A DNA stretch of 59,551 bases, from assembly GCA_017307865.1 (NCBI GenBank), contig JAFKGE010000041.1, positions 1 through 59,551 on the forward strand, read 5' to 3'. The position numbers and the translations under genes were made by a program. Positions 1 to 7,701 of this stretch are shown here, piece by piece. This DNA comes from Burkholderiales bacterium (GTDB lineage Bacteria; Pseudomonadota; Gammaproteobacteria; Burkholderiales; Burkholderiaceae_C). How positions within the stretch are numbered: the stretch's first letter is position 1; every line of letters starts with the position of its first letter. Under the pieces are notes generated by a model, which was not told the origin of the DNA, did not search any database, and saw only the letters and a program-made list of their open reading frames with translations.

Positions 1-2
1 GA

Positions 3-140
3 TTCCACAACCGCGTCTTCGACAGCCTGGAGGCGCTCGAAGATCACCTTGAGCTCGCCCTGCGAGACTTCGAGAGCAACTGCGAACGGATCCGATCCAT
101 CGTCGCCTGGCCGTGGATTATTGATGCGCTATTGAATTAG
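3..140 (+). pseudogene. IS630-family transposase, 3' end only
   Basis: An open frame enters from the left edge and runs 45 codons to a TAG at 138-140. The translation contains NRVFDSLEALEDHLE and ends RSIVAWPWIIDALLN, which matches how I recall the C-terminus of IS630-type DDE transposases ending. The catalytic domain lies outside the window, so I cannot tell whether the element is intact. The adjacent DNA is a broken transporter gene, consistent with insertion at this point. The terminal inverted repeat should lie within a few tens of bases after the stop, but only one end is visible and I could not define it. Confidence 0.7.
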
Positions 141-151
141 AAATGGAATGA

Positions 152-256
152 GGCAGCGTGTTCTACGGCTTCGCGCTGTTCATGGAGCCGGTGGAGCGCA
201 GCCTGGGGCTGGAGCGGGCGCAGTCCTCGCTGGCCTTCAGCCTGGCACTGCTGTGA
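152..256 (+). pseudogene. MFS transporter remnant next to IS end
   Basis: A short frame reads VFYGFALFMEPVERSLGLER and continues for a few residues to a TGA at 254-256. This resembles the first transmembrane segment and following loop of a major facilitator superfamily carrier (small residues, then an acidic/basic loop with RAQSSLAFSLALL). No start codon or remaining helices are present, and the frame closes after about 34 residues, so this is debris. Its position directly after the IS630 transposase 3' end suggests that the insertion or a later deletion destroyed the gene. The assignment to MFS rests on one short segment. Confidence 0.4.
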
Positions 257-286
257 CGGGCGCAGGTGCAGACGCTGCAAGCCACA

Positions 287-309
287 CGCCCGGCCTTGAG
301 CGCCGGGCG
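287..309. terminator. GC-rich hairpin downstream of phaM
   Basis: Perfect 8-bp arms CGCCCGGC (287-294) and GCCGGGCG (302-309) enclose a 7-base loop. It lies just past the phaM stop codon. There is no T-run on the minus strand after it, so intrinsic termination is only a possibility. Confidence 0.3.
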
Positions 310-322
310 CCGCGACCTGCGC

Positions 323-1138
323 TCAGCTCTTTTCTGGCGGCGTGGGCAGTGGCCAGCCGAGCAGGCTGCGCGGCTTGGGCGCGGGCGCCTTGGCGGCGGC
401 CTTCGGGGCGGGCGTTTTGCGCGCGGCCTTCTTGCGCTTGGTCGCAGCGGCCTTCCTGGCCGGCGCCGCGGGTTTCGGCGCGGCGGCGGGGGCATCGGCC
501 GGTGCCAGGTCGGCCGGCTCGGCCGCCGGCATGGCGCGCGCTGCCTCGCGCAGGGTCTGGGTGGCGATCTGCTGAAACTGCTGCGTCAGGGCGCCCCACC
601 ACTGGATCGGGTCGGTCACGCCGGCGCCGGCCGGGGCGGCGGCTGCGGGGGCCTTGGCGGCGGCCGGGCGGCGCGGCGCCCTGGCGGGCGCGGCCGCCTT
701 CGGCTCATCGGGTTCGGCGGGCTCGGCTTCTGGCGCTGGCGCTGGCGCGGCGGCGCTCTTGTCCGCATAAGGCCAGCCGCTGCCGCCCTCGGAGGCCGGT
801 GCCGGCGCCGCCGTGGACGGCGCGGCGGGCGGCATGGTGAAGGCCTGCGCCACCTCGGCCATGCTCAGGTTCATGCCCCGCAGCGTGAGCAGGGTCATCT
901 TCTGCACCTCGAGCGCCTGCACGGTGGCCTTGAGCGCCAGCAGGTTCTGCTCCAGCCAGAACTGCACGGTCTTCAACTCGGAAATGCGCTGCTCCAGCTC
1001 CTCGACGTTGACCGTGGGCGCCACCCAGTGGCTCAAGCCCGTGGCCGCCGCGCCGCCCGCGTTGCCGGCGGTCAGCTGCTGCAAAAACTCGAACCCCGGA
1101 ATCAGCTTGCCGAAGGCAAACGGTGTCTGCTCGCTCAT
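323..1138 (-). CDS. phaM: PhaM-type polyhydroxyalkanoate granule regulator
   Basis: A 271-residue protein of the PhaM family, which in related betaproteobacteria activates PHA synthase and tethers storage granules to the nucleoid. The N-terminal part carries FGKLIPGFEFLQQL, then a helical block VNVEELEQRISELKTVQFWL followed by ALEVQKMTLLTLRGMN, the recognisable PhaM core. The C-terminal half is low-complexity Ala/Pro, ending in a Lys-rich tract (RKAAATKRKKAARK) like histone H1 tails, which fits DNA binding. I chose ATG 1138 (MSEQTPFAFG) rather than an upstream in-frame ATG at 1162, because a GAGGAG Shine-Dalgarno precedes it. Residues near the C-terminus (LLGWPLPTP) look ordinary. No PHA synthase gene is visible nearby. 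Confidence 0.85.
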   Translation of the reverse strand: MSEQTPFAFGKLIPGFEFLQQLTAGNAGGAAATGLSHWVAPTVNVEELEQRISELKTVQFWLEQNLLALKATVQALEVQKMTLLTLRGMNLSMAEVAQAFTMPPAAPSTAAPAPASEGGSGWPYADKSAAAPAPAPEAEPAEPDEPKAAAPARAPRRPAAAKAPAAAAPAGAGVTDPIQWWGALTQQFQQIATQTLREAARAMPAAEPADLAPADAPAAAPKPAAPARKAAATKRKKAARKTPAPKAAAKAPAPKPRSLLGWPLPTPPEKS

Positions 1139-1201
1139 GCTCTCGCTCCTCGCGCGGACCAAGCCTCGCCTGGGCGCAGCTTAGCGCAGGCGCGGCGCAA
1201 G

Positions 1202-1699
1202 TCAACGCCCGTGCATGGCGCCGTGTCCCATGCCCTGCCCCATGGCACCGCCGCCCAGCGCGCGCACGGGCACCTGCACCTCGAGCTGCGAGCTCGCGCC
1301 CTGGGCGTCGCGCAACTGCAGCGTGAGGGACAAAGTCGCGCCGGCCGTCAGCGGCGCCTTCAAGTCCAGCAGCATGACGTGCACACCGCCCGGCTTGAGC
1401 GTCACCGCCTGGCCCGGCGGCAGGGCCAGCGTGGCCAGCGGGCGCATGCGCATCACGTTGCCGTCCATCGCCATCTCGTGCAGCTCGGCCGTGGCCGCGG
1501 GCGAGGACACGCCCACCAGCGTGGCGCCCTGCGGCGCGGTCAGGGTCATGAAGGCCCCGCTGGCGCCTTGGCCGGGCACGGTGGCGCGCGCCCAGGCATC
1601 CTGCACCTGCACCACCGGCGGCTGGGCCTGGGCGGCGCCGGCCGTCAGGGTGCTCGCCAGCGCCCACAGCGCCGCGCGTCGAGAAAGCTTGCCGAACAT
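1202..1699 (-). CDS. Periplasmic copper chaperone, PCuAC family
   Basis: A 165-residue exported protein with an N-terminal signal peptide (residues 1 to about 25, cleavage near AAQAQ). The copper-site residues of the PCuAC/DUF461 family are visible: H-E-M in AELHEMAMDG, a following MRM, and the paired H-x-M in GGVHVMLLDLK. Such proteins deliver Cu(I) to the CuA site of cytochrome c oxidase. The C-terminal tail is rich in Met/His/Gly (GAMGQGMGHGAMHGR) and may add copper ligands. Start ATG 1699 follows a GAGGT ribosome-binding site; the upstream ATG at 1720 is an alternative. No SCO or oxidase gene adjoins it. Confidence 0.88.
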   Translation of the reverse strand: MFGKLSRRAALWALASTLTAGAAQAQPPVVQVQDAWARATVPGQGASGAFMTLTAPQGATLVGVSSPAATAELHEMAMDGNVMRMRPLATLALPPGQAVTLKPGGVHVMLLDLKAPLTAGATLSLTLQLRDAQGASSQLEVQVPVRALGGGAMGQGMGHGAMHGR

Positions 1700-1820
1700 G
1701 GTGACCTCGCTGCGAATCATCGGCCGATGATACGGTGCGTCCGGTCGGCGACCGGCGCGGCGACCCGCAGGCGTTAGGCTTGGCGCCCTGTCCAACCCCC
1801 ACCCGTCCGGAGGATGTCCC

Positions 1821-2471
1821 GTGCTCGAACTCGTCGGCTTCGCGGCCAGCAACTACTACAACGTCGTCAAACTCGCGCTGCTTGAAAAAGGCGTGCCGTT
1901 CGAGGAAAAACTGGCCTGGATCGGCGAAACCGACCCGGCCGCCAGCCCGCTGGGCAAGGTGCCCTACCTGCTGACCGAGCAGGGCCCGATCAGCGAGTCG
2001 ACGGTGATGCTCGAATACATCGAGGCGCGCTACCCCGGGCACCCGCTGCTGCCGGCCGACCCCTATGCAGCCGCCAAGGTGCGCGAGCTGCTGCGCCATC
2101 TGGAGCTGCACCTGGAGCTGGTGGCGCGCAACCTCTACCCCGCGGCCTTCTTCGGCGGCCAGGTCAGCGACACGCTCAAGCAAAGGATCAAGCCGCAGCT
2201 GCAAAAGAACATCGCTGCCTTCGGCCGGCTGGTGCGCTTCGCGCCCTTCGTCGGCGGCACAACCTTCACGCTGGCCGACTGCGCCGCCGCCGTGCACCTG
2301 CCGCTGGTGGCCAGCTGCAGCAAGATCGTCTACGGCGAAGACCTGCTGGCCGCGCTGCCGGTGAAGGACTACCTCCAGCGCATGGGCGAGCGCCCCAGCG
2401 TGCAACAGGTCAACGCCGACCGCAAGACCAACACCGCGGCCATGCTGGCGCGGATGAAGGCGACGGCCTGA
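1821..2471 (+). CDS. Glutathione S-transferase family protein
   Basis: A 216-residue cytosolic GST-fold protein. The N-terminal thioredoxin-like half reads MLELVGFAASNYYNVVKLAL, with the family cis-Pro region KVPYLL and the glutathione-binding E-S pair (ISESTVMLEYIEARYP). The all-helical C-terminal half contains FTLADCAAAVHLPL, the usual N-capping/hydrophobic staple region (normally T-x-A-D). The start is GTG 1821 preceded by CCGGAGGA at about 1807-1814. It stands alone, convergent with the next gene, and the substrate cannot be told from sequence. Confidence 0.88.
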   Translation: MLELVGFAASNYYNVVKLALLEKGVPFEEKLAWIGETDPAASPLGKVPYLLTEQGPISESTVMLEYIEARYPGHPLLPADPYAAAKVRELLRHLELHLELVARNLYPAAFFGGQVSDTLKQRIKPQLQKNIAAFGRLVRFAPFVGGTTFTLADCAAAVHLPLVASCSKIVYGEDLLAALPVKDYLQRMGERPSVQQVNADRKTNTAAMLARMKATA

Positions 2472-2475
2472 TTCG

Positions 2476-2540
2476 TTTTATATCAAATCGGGCTGCAGCG
2501 CCCGCCGACCAAGCGCTGACAGCTATTATTTTGATAGTTC
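2476..2540 (+). repeat. Dispersed ~60-bp repeat, copy A
   Basis: Copy A of a repeat family seen nine times in this window. Its layout is TCAAA, a GGCTCCAGCGCCCG-like block, a variable middle, AAGCGC, CAGCTATT and a final TTTGATAGT. This copy lies between the convergent GST and enoyl-CoA hydratase genes and encodes the last residues and TAA stop of the hydratase. Confidence 0.75.
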
Positions 2541-3350
2541 ACTGTAGCGCGGCGCACGGCGCTCGCGCAGGCTGGCGATGCCCTCGTGCACCTCGCTGCC
2601 GCCGAAGCCCATGAATTCGAGCGCCAGCGAGGTGTCGAACGTCGGCCCGGCCTGGCGGTACCAGTTGTTGAGCGAGTACTTGGTCCAGCGGATCGCGCTC
2701 TGGGCGCCGGCAGCCAGCTTGTCGGCCACCTCGTAGGCCTTGGCCAGCAGCTGATCGTCATCGACGGCCAGCGACACCAGGCCGATGCGCTCGGCCTCCT
2801 CGCCACTCACGGCCTCGCACAGCAGCAGGTGGTACTTGGCCTTGGCCATGCCGCACAGCAGTGGCCAGCAGATGGCGGCGTGGTCGCCCGCGGCCACGCC
2901 CAGGCGCGTGTGGCCGTCGACGATCTTGGCCGACCTGGCGGCGATCGACACGTCGGCCAGCAGGCCCGCCACCAGCCCCGCGCCCACGGCCGGGCCGTGC
3001 ATGGCGCTGACGACGGGCTTGTCGCAGTTGATGATGTTGTAGACCAGGTCGCGCGCCTCCTTCCACACGCGCGAGCGCACGGCGAAGTCGCTGGCCATGT
3101 CCTGCACCAGGGCCAGGTCGCCGCCGCCCGAAAAGCCCATGCCCTCGCCGCGCAGCACGGCCACGCGCACGCTGTCGTCGCGGTCGATGTCGCGCCAGAT
3201 TTCGGACAGCTCCCAGTGGCCTTCATGGCCGGCGGTGGGCAGCTTGCCGTTGGCGGCCTTCATCTGCAGGTCGAGCACGCAGCCGCCGTCGCCGCGGCGC
3301 GTGATGTTGAGAGTCTGGTAGCGGCTGTAGTCGATGGCGGGAGCGGTCAT
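2526..3350 (-). CDS. Enoyl-CoA hydratase/isomerase family protein
   Basis: A 274-residue crotonase-superfamily protein. The oxyanion-hole segments are present: [14 protein letters not shown] (first peptide NH) and [22 protein letters not shown] (second). The [12 protein letters not shown] region replaces the usual ExRLG-type segment, so the two catalytic glutamates of true hydratases are not obvious and the reaction may differ. ATG 3350 follows a GAAAGG site; a more upstream ATG (3425) lacks conservation. The final residues SELSK and the stop codon are encoded by dispersed repeat copy A, suggesting the original C-terminus was replaced. No other fatty-acid genes adjoin it. Confidence 0.82.
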   Translation of the reverse strand: MTAPAIDYSRYQTLNITRRGDGGCVLDLQMKAANGKLPTAGHEGHWELSEIWRDIDRDDSVRVAVLRGEGMGFSGGGDLALVQDMASDFAVRSRVWKEARDLVYNIINCDKPVVSAMHGPAVGAGLVAGLLADVSIAARSAKIVDGHTRLGVAAGDHAAICWPLLCGMAKAKYHLLLCEAVSGEEAERIGLVSLAVDDDQLLAKAYEVADKLAAGAQSAIRWTKYSLNNWYRQAGPTFDTSLALEFMGFGGSEVHEGIASLRERRAPRYSELSK

Positions 3351-3466
3351 GGTCGGGGCCTTTCGTTGGGCGGGGTTGATGGAATCGATCCGCCCCGATC
3401 GTAGCGGCGCCGCCCGCGCGCGCATTGCACAATGCCGGCCAGCGCCACCCTTGCCGGCGCCCCGCC

Positions 3467-4063
3467 ATGAGCTACACCTTCGTCTCGGCCACCATCCTGC
3501 TGCTGCTGCTGATCACCGATCCGCTGGGCAACATCCCCATCTTCGCCAGCGCGCTGAAGGCGGTGCCGGCGGCGCGCCGCCCACGCGTGATCCTGCGCGA
3601 GGTGCTGATCGCCTTCGGCCTGCTGCTGGCCTTCATGTTCGTGGGCGACGCCTTCCTGCGCGTGATGAACCTGTCGCAGCTGGCGCTGCAGCTGGCCGGC
3701 GCGGTGGTGCTGTTCCTGATCGCGCTGCGCATGGTGTTTCCGCCGCCGCCGGTGCCGGACGAGGAGGCCGCCGCCGAGCCCCTGATCGTGCCGCTGGCGG
3801 TGCCCGCGCTGGCCGGGCCGTCGGCGCTGGCCACCGTGCTGCTGCTGGTCAGCCAGGCGCCCGAGCGGCGCTGGGAATGGGTGGCCGCGCTCAGCGTGAC
3901 CATGGCCGTGTGCGCGCTGGTGCTGGTGCTGTCCGAGCGCATCCAGCGCTGGGTGGGCGCGCGCGTGCTGCAGGCCTTCGAGCGGCTGATGGGCCTGATC
4001 CTGGTGGCGGTGGCGGTCGAGATGCTGCTGCGCGGCCTCAAGTCGCTCGCGCCGCAACTCTGA
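3467..4063 (+). CDS. MarC-family integral membrane protein
   Basis: A 198-residue protein with about six hydrophobic segments. The N-terminal motif [10 protein letters not shown] is the hallmark of the MarC/UPF0056 family, and a second conserved segment [17 protein letters not shown] matches the internal repeat (PLAxPxxAGPxxI). It sits in the inner membrane; no molecular activity is established for the family despite the multiple-antibiotic-resistance name. It is divergent from the enoyl-CoA hydratase-like gene, with 116 bases between starts, and convergent with a Bug receptor. Confidence 0.87.
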   Translation: MSYTFVSATILLLLLITDPLGNIPIFASALKAVPAARRPRVILREVLIAFGLLLAFMFVGDAFLRVMNLSQLALQLAGAVVLFLIALRMVFPPPPVPDEEAAAEPLIVPLAVPALAGPSALATVLLLVSQAPERRWEWVAALSVTMAVCALVLVLSERIQRWVGARVLQAFERLMGLILVAVAVEMLLRGLKSLAPQL

Positions 4064-4065
4064 CC

Positions 4066-4097
4066 GTCGGCGTCAATTCAGCTTGACGCCCGCCGAC
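4066..4097. terminator. Bidirectional hairpin between convergent genes
   Basis: GTCGGCGTCAA (4066-4076) pairs with TTGACGCCCGCCGAC (4083-4097) with a single bulge and a 6-base loop. It spans the space between the convergent marC-like and Bug-receptor genes and overlaps the 3' end of the latter. No strong T-run follows on either strand. Confidence 0.5.
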
Positions 4098-5044
4098 TTG
4101 ATGACCGGCCCCCAGCGCTTGGCCTCGGCGCGCGACATGTCGAAGAACTGCTGCGGCGTGCCAGGCTGGGCCTCCATGCCGTAGTCGTGCATGCGCTGCA
4201 CGACCACCGGCGCCTTCAGCGCGGCGTTGAGGGCGCCGTTGAGCTTGGCCACCACGTCGGCCGGCATGCCGGCCGGGCCCAGCAGGCCCTGGAAGGCGTA
4301 GACCTCGCTGTCCTTCACGCCGCTTTCGGTCAGCGTGGGCAGGTTGGGCAGTTGCGGCACCCGCTGGGCCGAGCCGATGGCGAGCGCGCGCACCTTGCCG
4401 CTTTCGATGGTGGGCAGGCCCGCGGGCAGGTCGAGGAACATGCAGTCGACCTGCCCGCTCATCACGTCCTGCATGGCCGGCGCCGCGCCGCGGTAGGGGA
4501 TGTGGGTGACGAAGGTGCCGGTGCGGTTCTTGAACAGCTCCATCGCCAGGTGGTGCGGCGAGCCATTGCCCGGCGAGGCGTAGTTGACCTTGCCCGGATG
4601 CGCGCGCACGTAGGCCAGAAATTCTTTCAGCGTCTGGGCCGGAAACTTCGGCGTGACCACCAGCGCCAGCGGAAAGCGGCCGAACGCGCCGATGTAGGTG
4701 AAGCTCTTGGCGGGGTCGAAGCGCAGCTTGGAAAACAGGTGCTCGTTGTAGGCCAGGATGGCGTTGTCGGCCGACATGACGGTGTAGCCGTCGGGCTTGG
4801 CCGTGGCCACCAGCTCGCCGGCGATGTTGGTCGAGGCGCCGGGGCGGTTGTCGACCACGATCACCTGCTGGTTCAGACCGGGCCGCATGGCCTCGGAGAT
4901 CACGCGCGCCAGCGCGTCGGTGCCGCCGCCGGCCGGATAGGGCACCACCCAGCGAATCTGCTGCGCGGGCCAGCCGCCCTGCGCGCGCGCCCAGGGCGCG
5001 GCCAGCGCGGCGGGGGCCAGTGAAATGAAGTGTCGGCGGTGCAT
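4073..5044 (-). CDS. Tripartite tricarboxylate transporter (Bug) substrate-binding protein
   Basis: A 323-residue exported receptor of the Bug/TctC family that captures small carboxylates in the periplasm. A short Tat/Sec-like leader begins MHRRHFISLAPAALAAPWARAQ. Family landmarks follow: IRWVVPYPAGGGTDALAR, VVDNRPGASTNIAGE, KPDGYT and LPTLTESG. It lies downstream of and on the same strand as a fumarylacetoacetate-hydrolase gene, 55 bases apart, so the ligand may be an aromatic-degradation acid. No tctA/tctB membrane genes are nearby, as is common for the many orphan Bug proteins of Burkholderiales. Confidence 0.9.
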   Translation of the reverse strand: MHRRHFISLAPAALAAPWARAQGGWPAQQIRWVVPYPAGGGTDALARVISEAMRPGLNQQVIVVDNRPGASTNIAGELVATAKPDGYTVMSADNAILAYNEHLFSKLRFDPAKSFTYIGAFGRFPLALVVTPKFPAQTLKEFLAYVRAHPGKVNYASPGNGSPHHLAMELFKNRTGTFVTHIPYRGAAPAMQDVMSGQVDCMFLDLPAGLPTIESGKVRALAIGSAQRVPQLPNLPTLTESGVKDSEVYAFQGLLGPAGMPADVVAKLNGALNAALKAPVVVQRMHDYGMEAQPGTPQQFFDMSRAEAKRWGPVIKSAGVKLN

Positions 5045-5099
5045 CAGCTTGTCTCCTTGCTTGTGGTTTGTGGTGGTAAACGAAAAATCGAAGGGACCG

Positions 5100-6110
5100 T
5101 CAGGGCGCCAGCGGGCTGACCTGCTGGTCGATGGCGCCGAACACCGACTGGCCGCCCTTGCCCTTCATCTCGATGCGCACGCGGTCGCCAAAGCGCATGT
5201 ACTCGGTCTTGGGCGCGCCGTCCTGCAGGGTTTCCATGGCGCGCTTTTCGGCGATGCAGCCATAGCCCCGGGGCCATTCGCGGCGGCCGTTTTGCTCCAC
5301 CCCCGGATTGCTGACGGTGCCGCTGCCGACGATGCTGCCGGCGCGCAGGCGGCGCGTGCGCGCGGCATGCTGGATCAGCTGGCCGAAGTGAAAGCGCATG
5401 TCGGGCCCGGCCTCGCACAGGCCCACCTTGCGGCCGTTCCAGCTGGTCTGCAGGGCCAGGTGCACGCGCCCGCCCTGCCAGGCTTCGCCCAGCTCGTCGG
5501 GCGTGACGGCCACCGGGCTGAAGGCGGTGGCCGGCTTGCCCTGCACCAGGCCCAGGCGGGTTTCGACCTCGCCGGCGATCAGGTGGCGCAGGCTGACGTC
5601 GTTGGCCAGCATGATGAGGCGAATGGCGTCCAGCCCCTGCTCGGGCGTGGCGGCCATGGGCACATCGGCGGTGATGACCGCCAGCTCGGCCTCGAAGTCG
5701 ATGCCCATGGCCTCGTCGGGCACCACGATGGCATCGCAAGGGCCCAGAAAGTCGTCGCTGCCGCCCTGGTACATCAGCGGCTCGGTGTAAAAGCGCTCGG
5801 GCACGTCGCTGCGGCCGGCGGCGCGCACCAGCTCGACGTGGTTCAGATAAGCCGAGCCGTCCAGCCACTGATAGGCGCGCGGCAGCGGCGCCATGCACTG
5901 GGCCGCGTCGAACGCGAAGGGGTGGCGCGCGCGGCCGTGGTTGAGCGCGTCGGACAAGTCCTGCAGCTGCGGCGCGATGAAGTTCCAGTCGTCCAGCGCC
6001 TGCTGCAGCCGGCTGGCGATGCCGGTGGCGTAATGCGCCGTGCCCAGGTCGCGCGACACCACCACCAGCTGCCCGTCGCGCGAGCCGTCCTTGTACGTTG
6101 CCAATTTCAT
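5100..6110 (-). CDS. Fumarylacetoacetate hydrolase family protein
   Basis: A 336-residue FAH-superfamily enzyme, a metal-dependent C-C hydrolase/isomerase/hydratase of keto-acid substrates. Acidic metal ligands are visible in GIDFEAELAVITADV (E-x-E pair) and the later D in NDVSLRHL. The C-terminal half has GSGTVSNPGVEQNGRREWPRGYGCIAEKR-type residues typical of the longer FAH subgroup (MKLATYKDGSRDGQ N-terminus). It is the first gene of a pair with the Bug receptor. The minus-strand -10-like TACACT (6119-6124) sits 8 bases before ATG 6110 and there is no Shine-Dalgarno, so the message may be leaderless. The exact substrate is unknown. Confidence 0.85.
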   Translation of the reverse strand: MKLATYKDGSRDGQLVVVSRDLGTAHYATGIASRLQQALDDWNFIAPQLQDLSDALNHGRARHPFAFDAAQCMAPLPRAYQWLDGSAYLNHVELVRAAGRSDVPERFYTEPLMYQGGSDDFLGPCDAIVVPDEAMGIDFEAELAVITADVPMAATPEQGLDAIRLIMLANDVSLRHLIAGEVETRLGLVQGKPATAFSPVAVTPDELGEAWQGGRVHLALQTSWNGRKVGLCEAGPDMRFHFGQLIQHAARTRRLRAGSIVGSGTVSNPGVEQNGRREWPRGYGCIAEKRAMETLQDGAPKTEYMRFGDRVRIEMKGKGGQSVFGAIDQQVSPLAP

Positions 6111-6244
6111 GGGCTGCGAGTGTAGGCTCTGGTGAACGGGGATAAACCCTGCCAAACCCTGTCGGCCTTGAAAACCGCTGGTTCGTTCTTATCTGCATGG
6201 GGCACACTGGTGCATCCACTTCCTGAAAGGCCCACGCAAAATCC

Positions 6245-6526
6245 ATGAACACGCTCTACGACTCCGACAGCTTCGTGGTGGTGCACCTGCTGCCCGACGA
6301 GCCTGCGCGCGCCGACGACGACGCGGGCGAGCCCACGCTGGCGCGCCACGGCTTCGAGATCGTGGACAAGCGCTCGGGCAAGGAGGTGTACCTGGACGGC
6401 TTGTGGGCCGAGCTGTTTCAGCGCCGCATCACCGAGTGGCAGCAAAACACCCCCACACAGGAAGAGGTGGAAGACACGCTGGAAGGCTACGCCGAACTGG
6501 CGCAAAACCCGGTCGTGCTGCATTGA
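6245..6526 (+). CDS. DUF3567 family protein
   Basis: A 93-residue protein of unknown function that I recognise as DUF3567, a small family restricted largely to Burkholderiales. Conserved stretches are LYDSDSFVVVHL near the start, RHGFEIVDKR with KEVYLDG in the middle, and TPTQEEVEDTLEGY near the end. It is predicted soluble, with no signal peptide or cysteine cluster. It is monocistronic, followed directly by a strong intrinsic terminator. Confidence 0.85.
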   Translation: MNTLYDSDSFVVVHLLPDEPARADDDAGEPTLARHGFEIVDKRSGKEVYLDGLWAELFQRRITEWQQNTPTQEEVEDTLEGYAELAQNPVVLH

Positions 6527-6554
6527 CGCCCGCCCGGGCTGGGCACAACCAAAG

Positions 6555-6579
6555 AAGGGGCCGCATCAGGCCCCTTTTT
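6555..6579 (+). terminator. Rho-independent terminator of the DUF3567 gene
   Basis: AAGGGGCC (6555-6562) and GGCCCCTT (6569-6576) form a perfect 8-bp stem with a 6-base loop, followed by TTTTT (6575-6579). The stop codon of the convergent AbrB-type gene lies inside the loop, so the structure is embedded in the end of that gene. Confidence 0.85.
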
Positions 6580-7684
6580 CATGCACCGGCGCCGCCCGTC
6601 GCCGCTCCAGCCAGCCGAACAGGGGCTCGGCCAGCAGCAGCACGGCCACCAGCCGGCACACCTGAAAGGCGGTGACCACCGCCACGCCCAGTTGCAGCAC
6701 CTGCGCGGTGATCGCCATCTCGGCGATGCCGCCGGGCGCGGTGGCCAGCATCAGCGTCACCGGGTGCAGGCCGGTCAGCCCCGCCAGCAGCGCGGCAAAG
6801 CCGGCGCACAGCGCGATCATGCCCAGCGTGCCGAGGGCGGCGGCCGCCAGCCAGCGCGGCGCGGTGCGCAGGAACGGGCGCGAAAAGCGCACGCCCAGGC
6901 TGACGCCGATCACCAGCTGCGCCGCATTGGTCAGCGCCTTGGGCACGGCCGAGGCATGCACGTCGGCCATGGTCAGGGCCATGGTCACCAGCAGCGGGCC
7001 GATGAACCAGGGGTTGGCGCGGCGCGTGCGGCCCATCAACCAGGCGCCGGCGCCGGTGGCCAGGCCCAGCCACAGCAGGCCCGGCCATTCGGCGGCGGCG
7101 CGGCCGGGCGGCGTGGCGTCCAGCGCCGGCAGTTGCCAGTGCTGGCGCGCCCACTGCATGGCAAAGGGCAGCACCAGCACCACCACCGTCATGCGCACGC
7201 TGTGCGCGGCGGCCACCAGGTCGGCGCGGGCGCCGGCGCGCTCGGCCAGCAGCGTCATCTCCGACGCGCCGCCGACCGAGCTGGCGAACCAGGCCGTGGC
7301 GCGCCGCTGCGCGGGCGTCAGCTCGGCGCCGGCCGCGCCCAGCGCCCGGTCCATCCAGCCGCCGAACAGCACCCCCAGCCCCAGCGCGAACAGCACCGCC
7401 AGCGCCACCGCCCACCACAGGCCCAGCACCAGCGCCGTCACCTGCGGCGTGAAGTACAGGCCCAGCGCCGCGCCGATGACCCATTGCCCGGCGTTGCGCA
7501 GCCGGGTGCTGCTGACCGCGGGCAGCCCGGCCATGCGCGCCGCCGCCGTGACCAGCAGCGGGCCGATCATCCACGGCACCGGCACGCGGGCGCGCACCGC
7601 CAGCAGAGCGGCCCCGCTGGCCAGCGCCAGCGTCAGGCCGACGCGCAGCCAGCGCCTCACCGCCTCGTGATGCATCTCCGCCAT
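6566..7684 (-). CDS. AbrB-type membrane protein (duplicated GATE-like domain)
   Basis: A 372-residue integral membrane protein with about ten hydrophobic segments arranged as two repeats. The repeats show the same landmarks: PWMIGPLLVTAAARMAG in the first and PWFIGPLLVTMALTMAD in the second, each followed by a glutamine-containing helix (NAGQWVIGAALGLYF, NAAQLVIGVSLGVRF). This is the AbrB/YdbC-like family often mis-annotated as an ammonia monooxygenase; its transport role is undefined. Start ATG 7684, with an alternative ATG at 7672. It is convergent with DUF3567 and divergent from the ChaN-like lipoprotein gene. Confidence 0.82.
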   Translation of the reverse strand: MAEMHHEAVRRWLRVGLTLALASGAALLAVRARVPVPWMIGPLLVTAAARMAGLPAVSSTRLRNAGQWVIGAALGLYFTPQVTALVLGLWWAVALAVLFALGLGVLFGGWMDRALGAAGAELTPAQRRATAWFASSVGGASEMTLLAERAGARADLVAAAHSVRMTVVVLVLPFAMQWARQHWQLPALDATPPGRAAAEWPGLLWLGLATGAGAWLMGRTRRANPWFIGPLLVTMALTMADVHASAVPKALTNAAQLVIGVSLGVRFSRPFLRTAPRWLAAAALGTLGMIALCAGFAALLAGLTGLHPVTLMLATAPGGIAEMAITAQVLQLGVAVVTAFQVCRLVAVLLLAEPLFGWLERRRAAPVHEKGA

Positions 7685-7701
7685 CGGCTTAGTATGGCGT
7701 G

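Noticed and set aside
266-1777. A 503-codon plus-strand frame at the left end
   Set aside because: It is antisense to phaM and the copper chaperone, both of which have clear family motifs and start signals.
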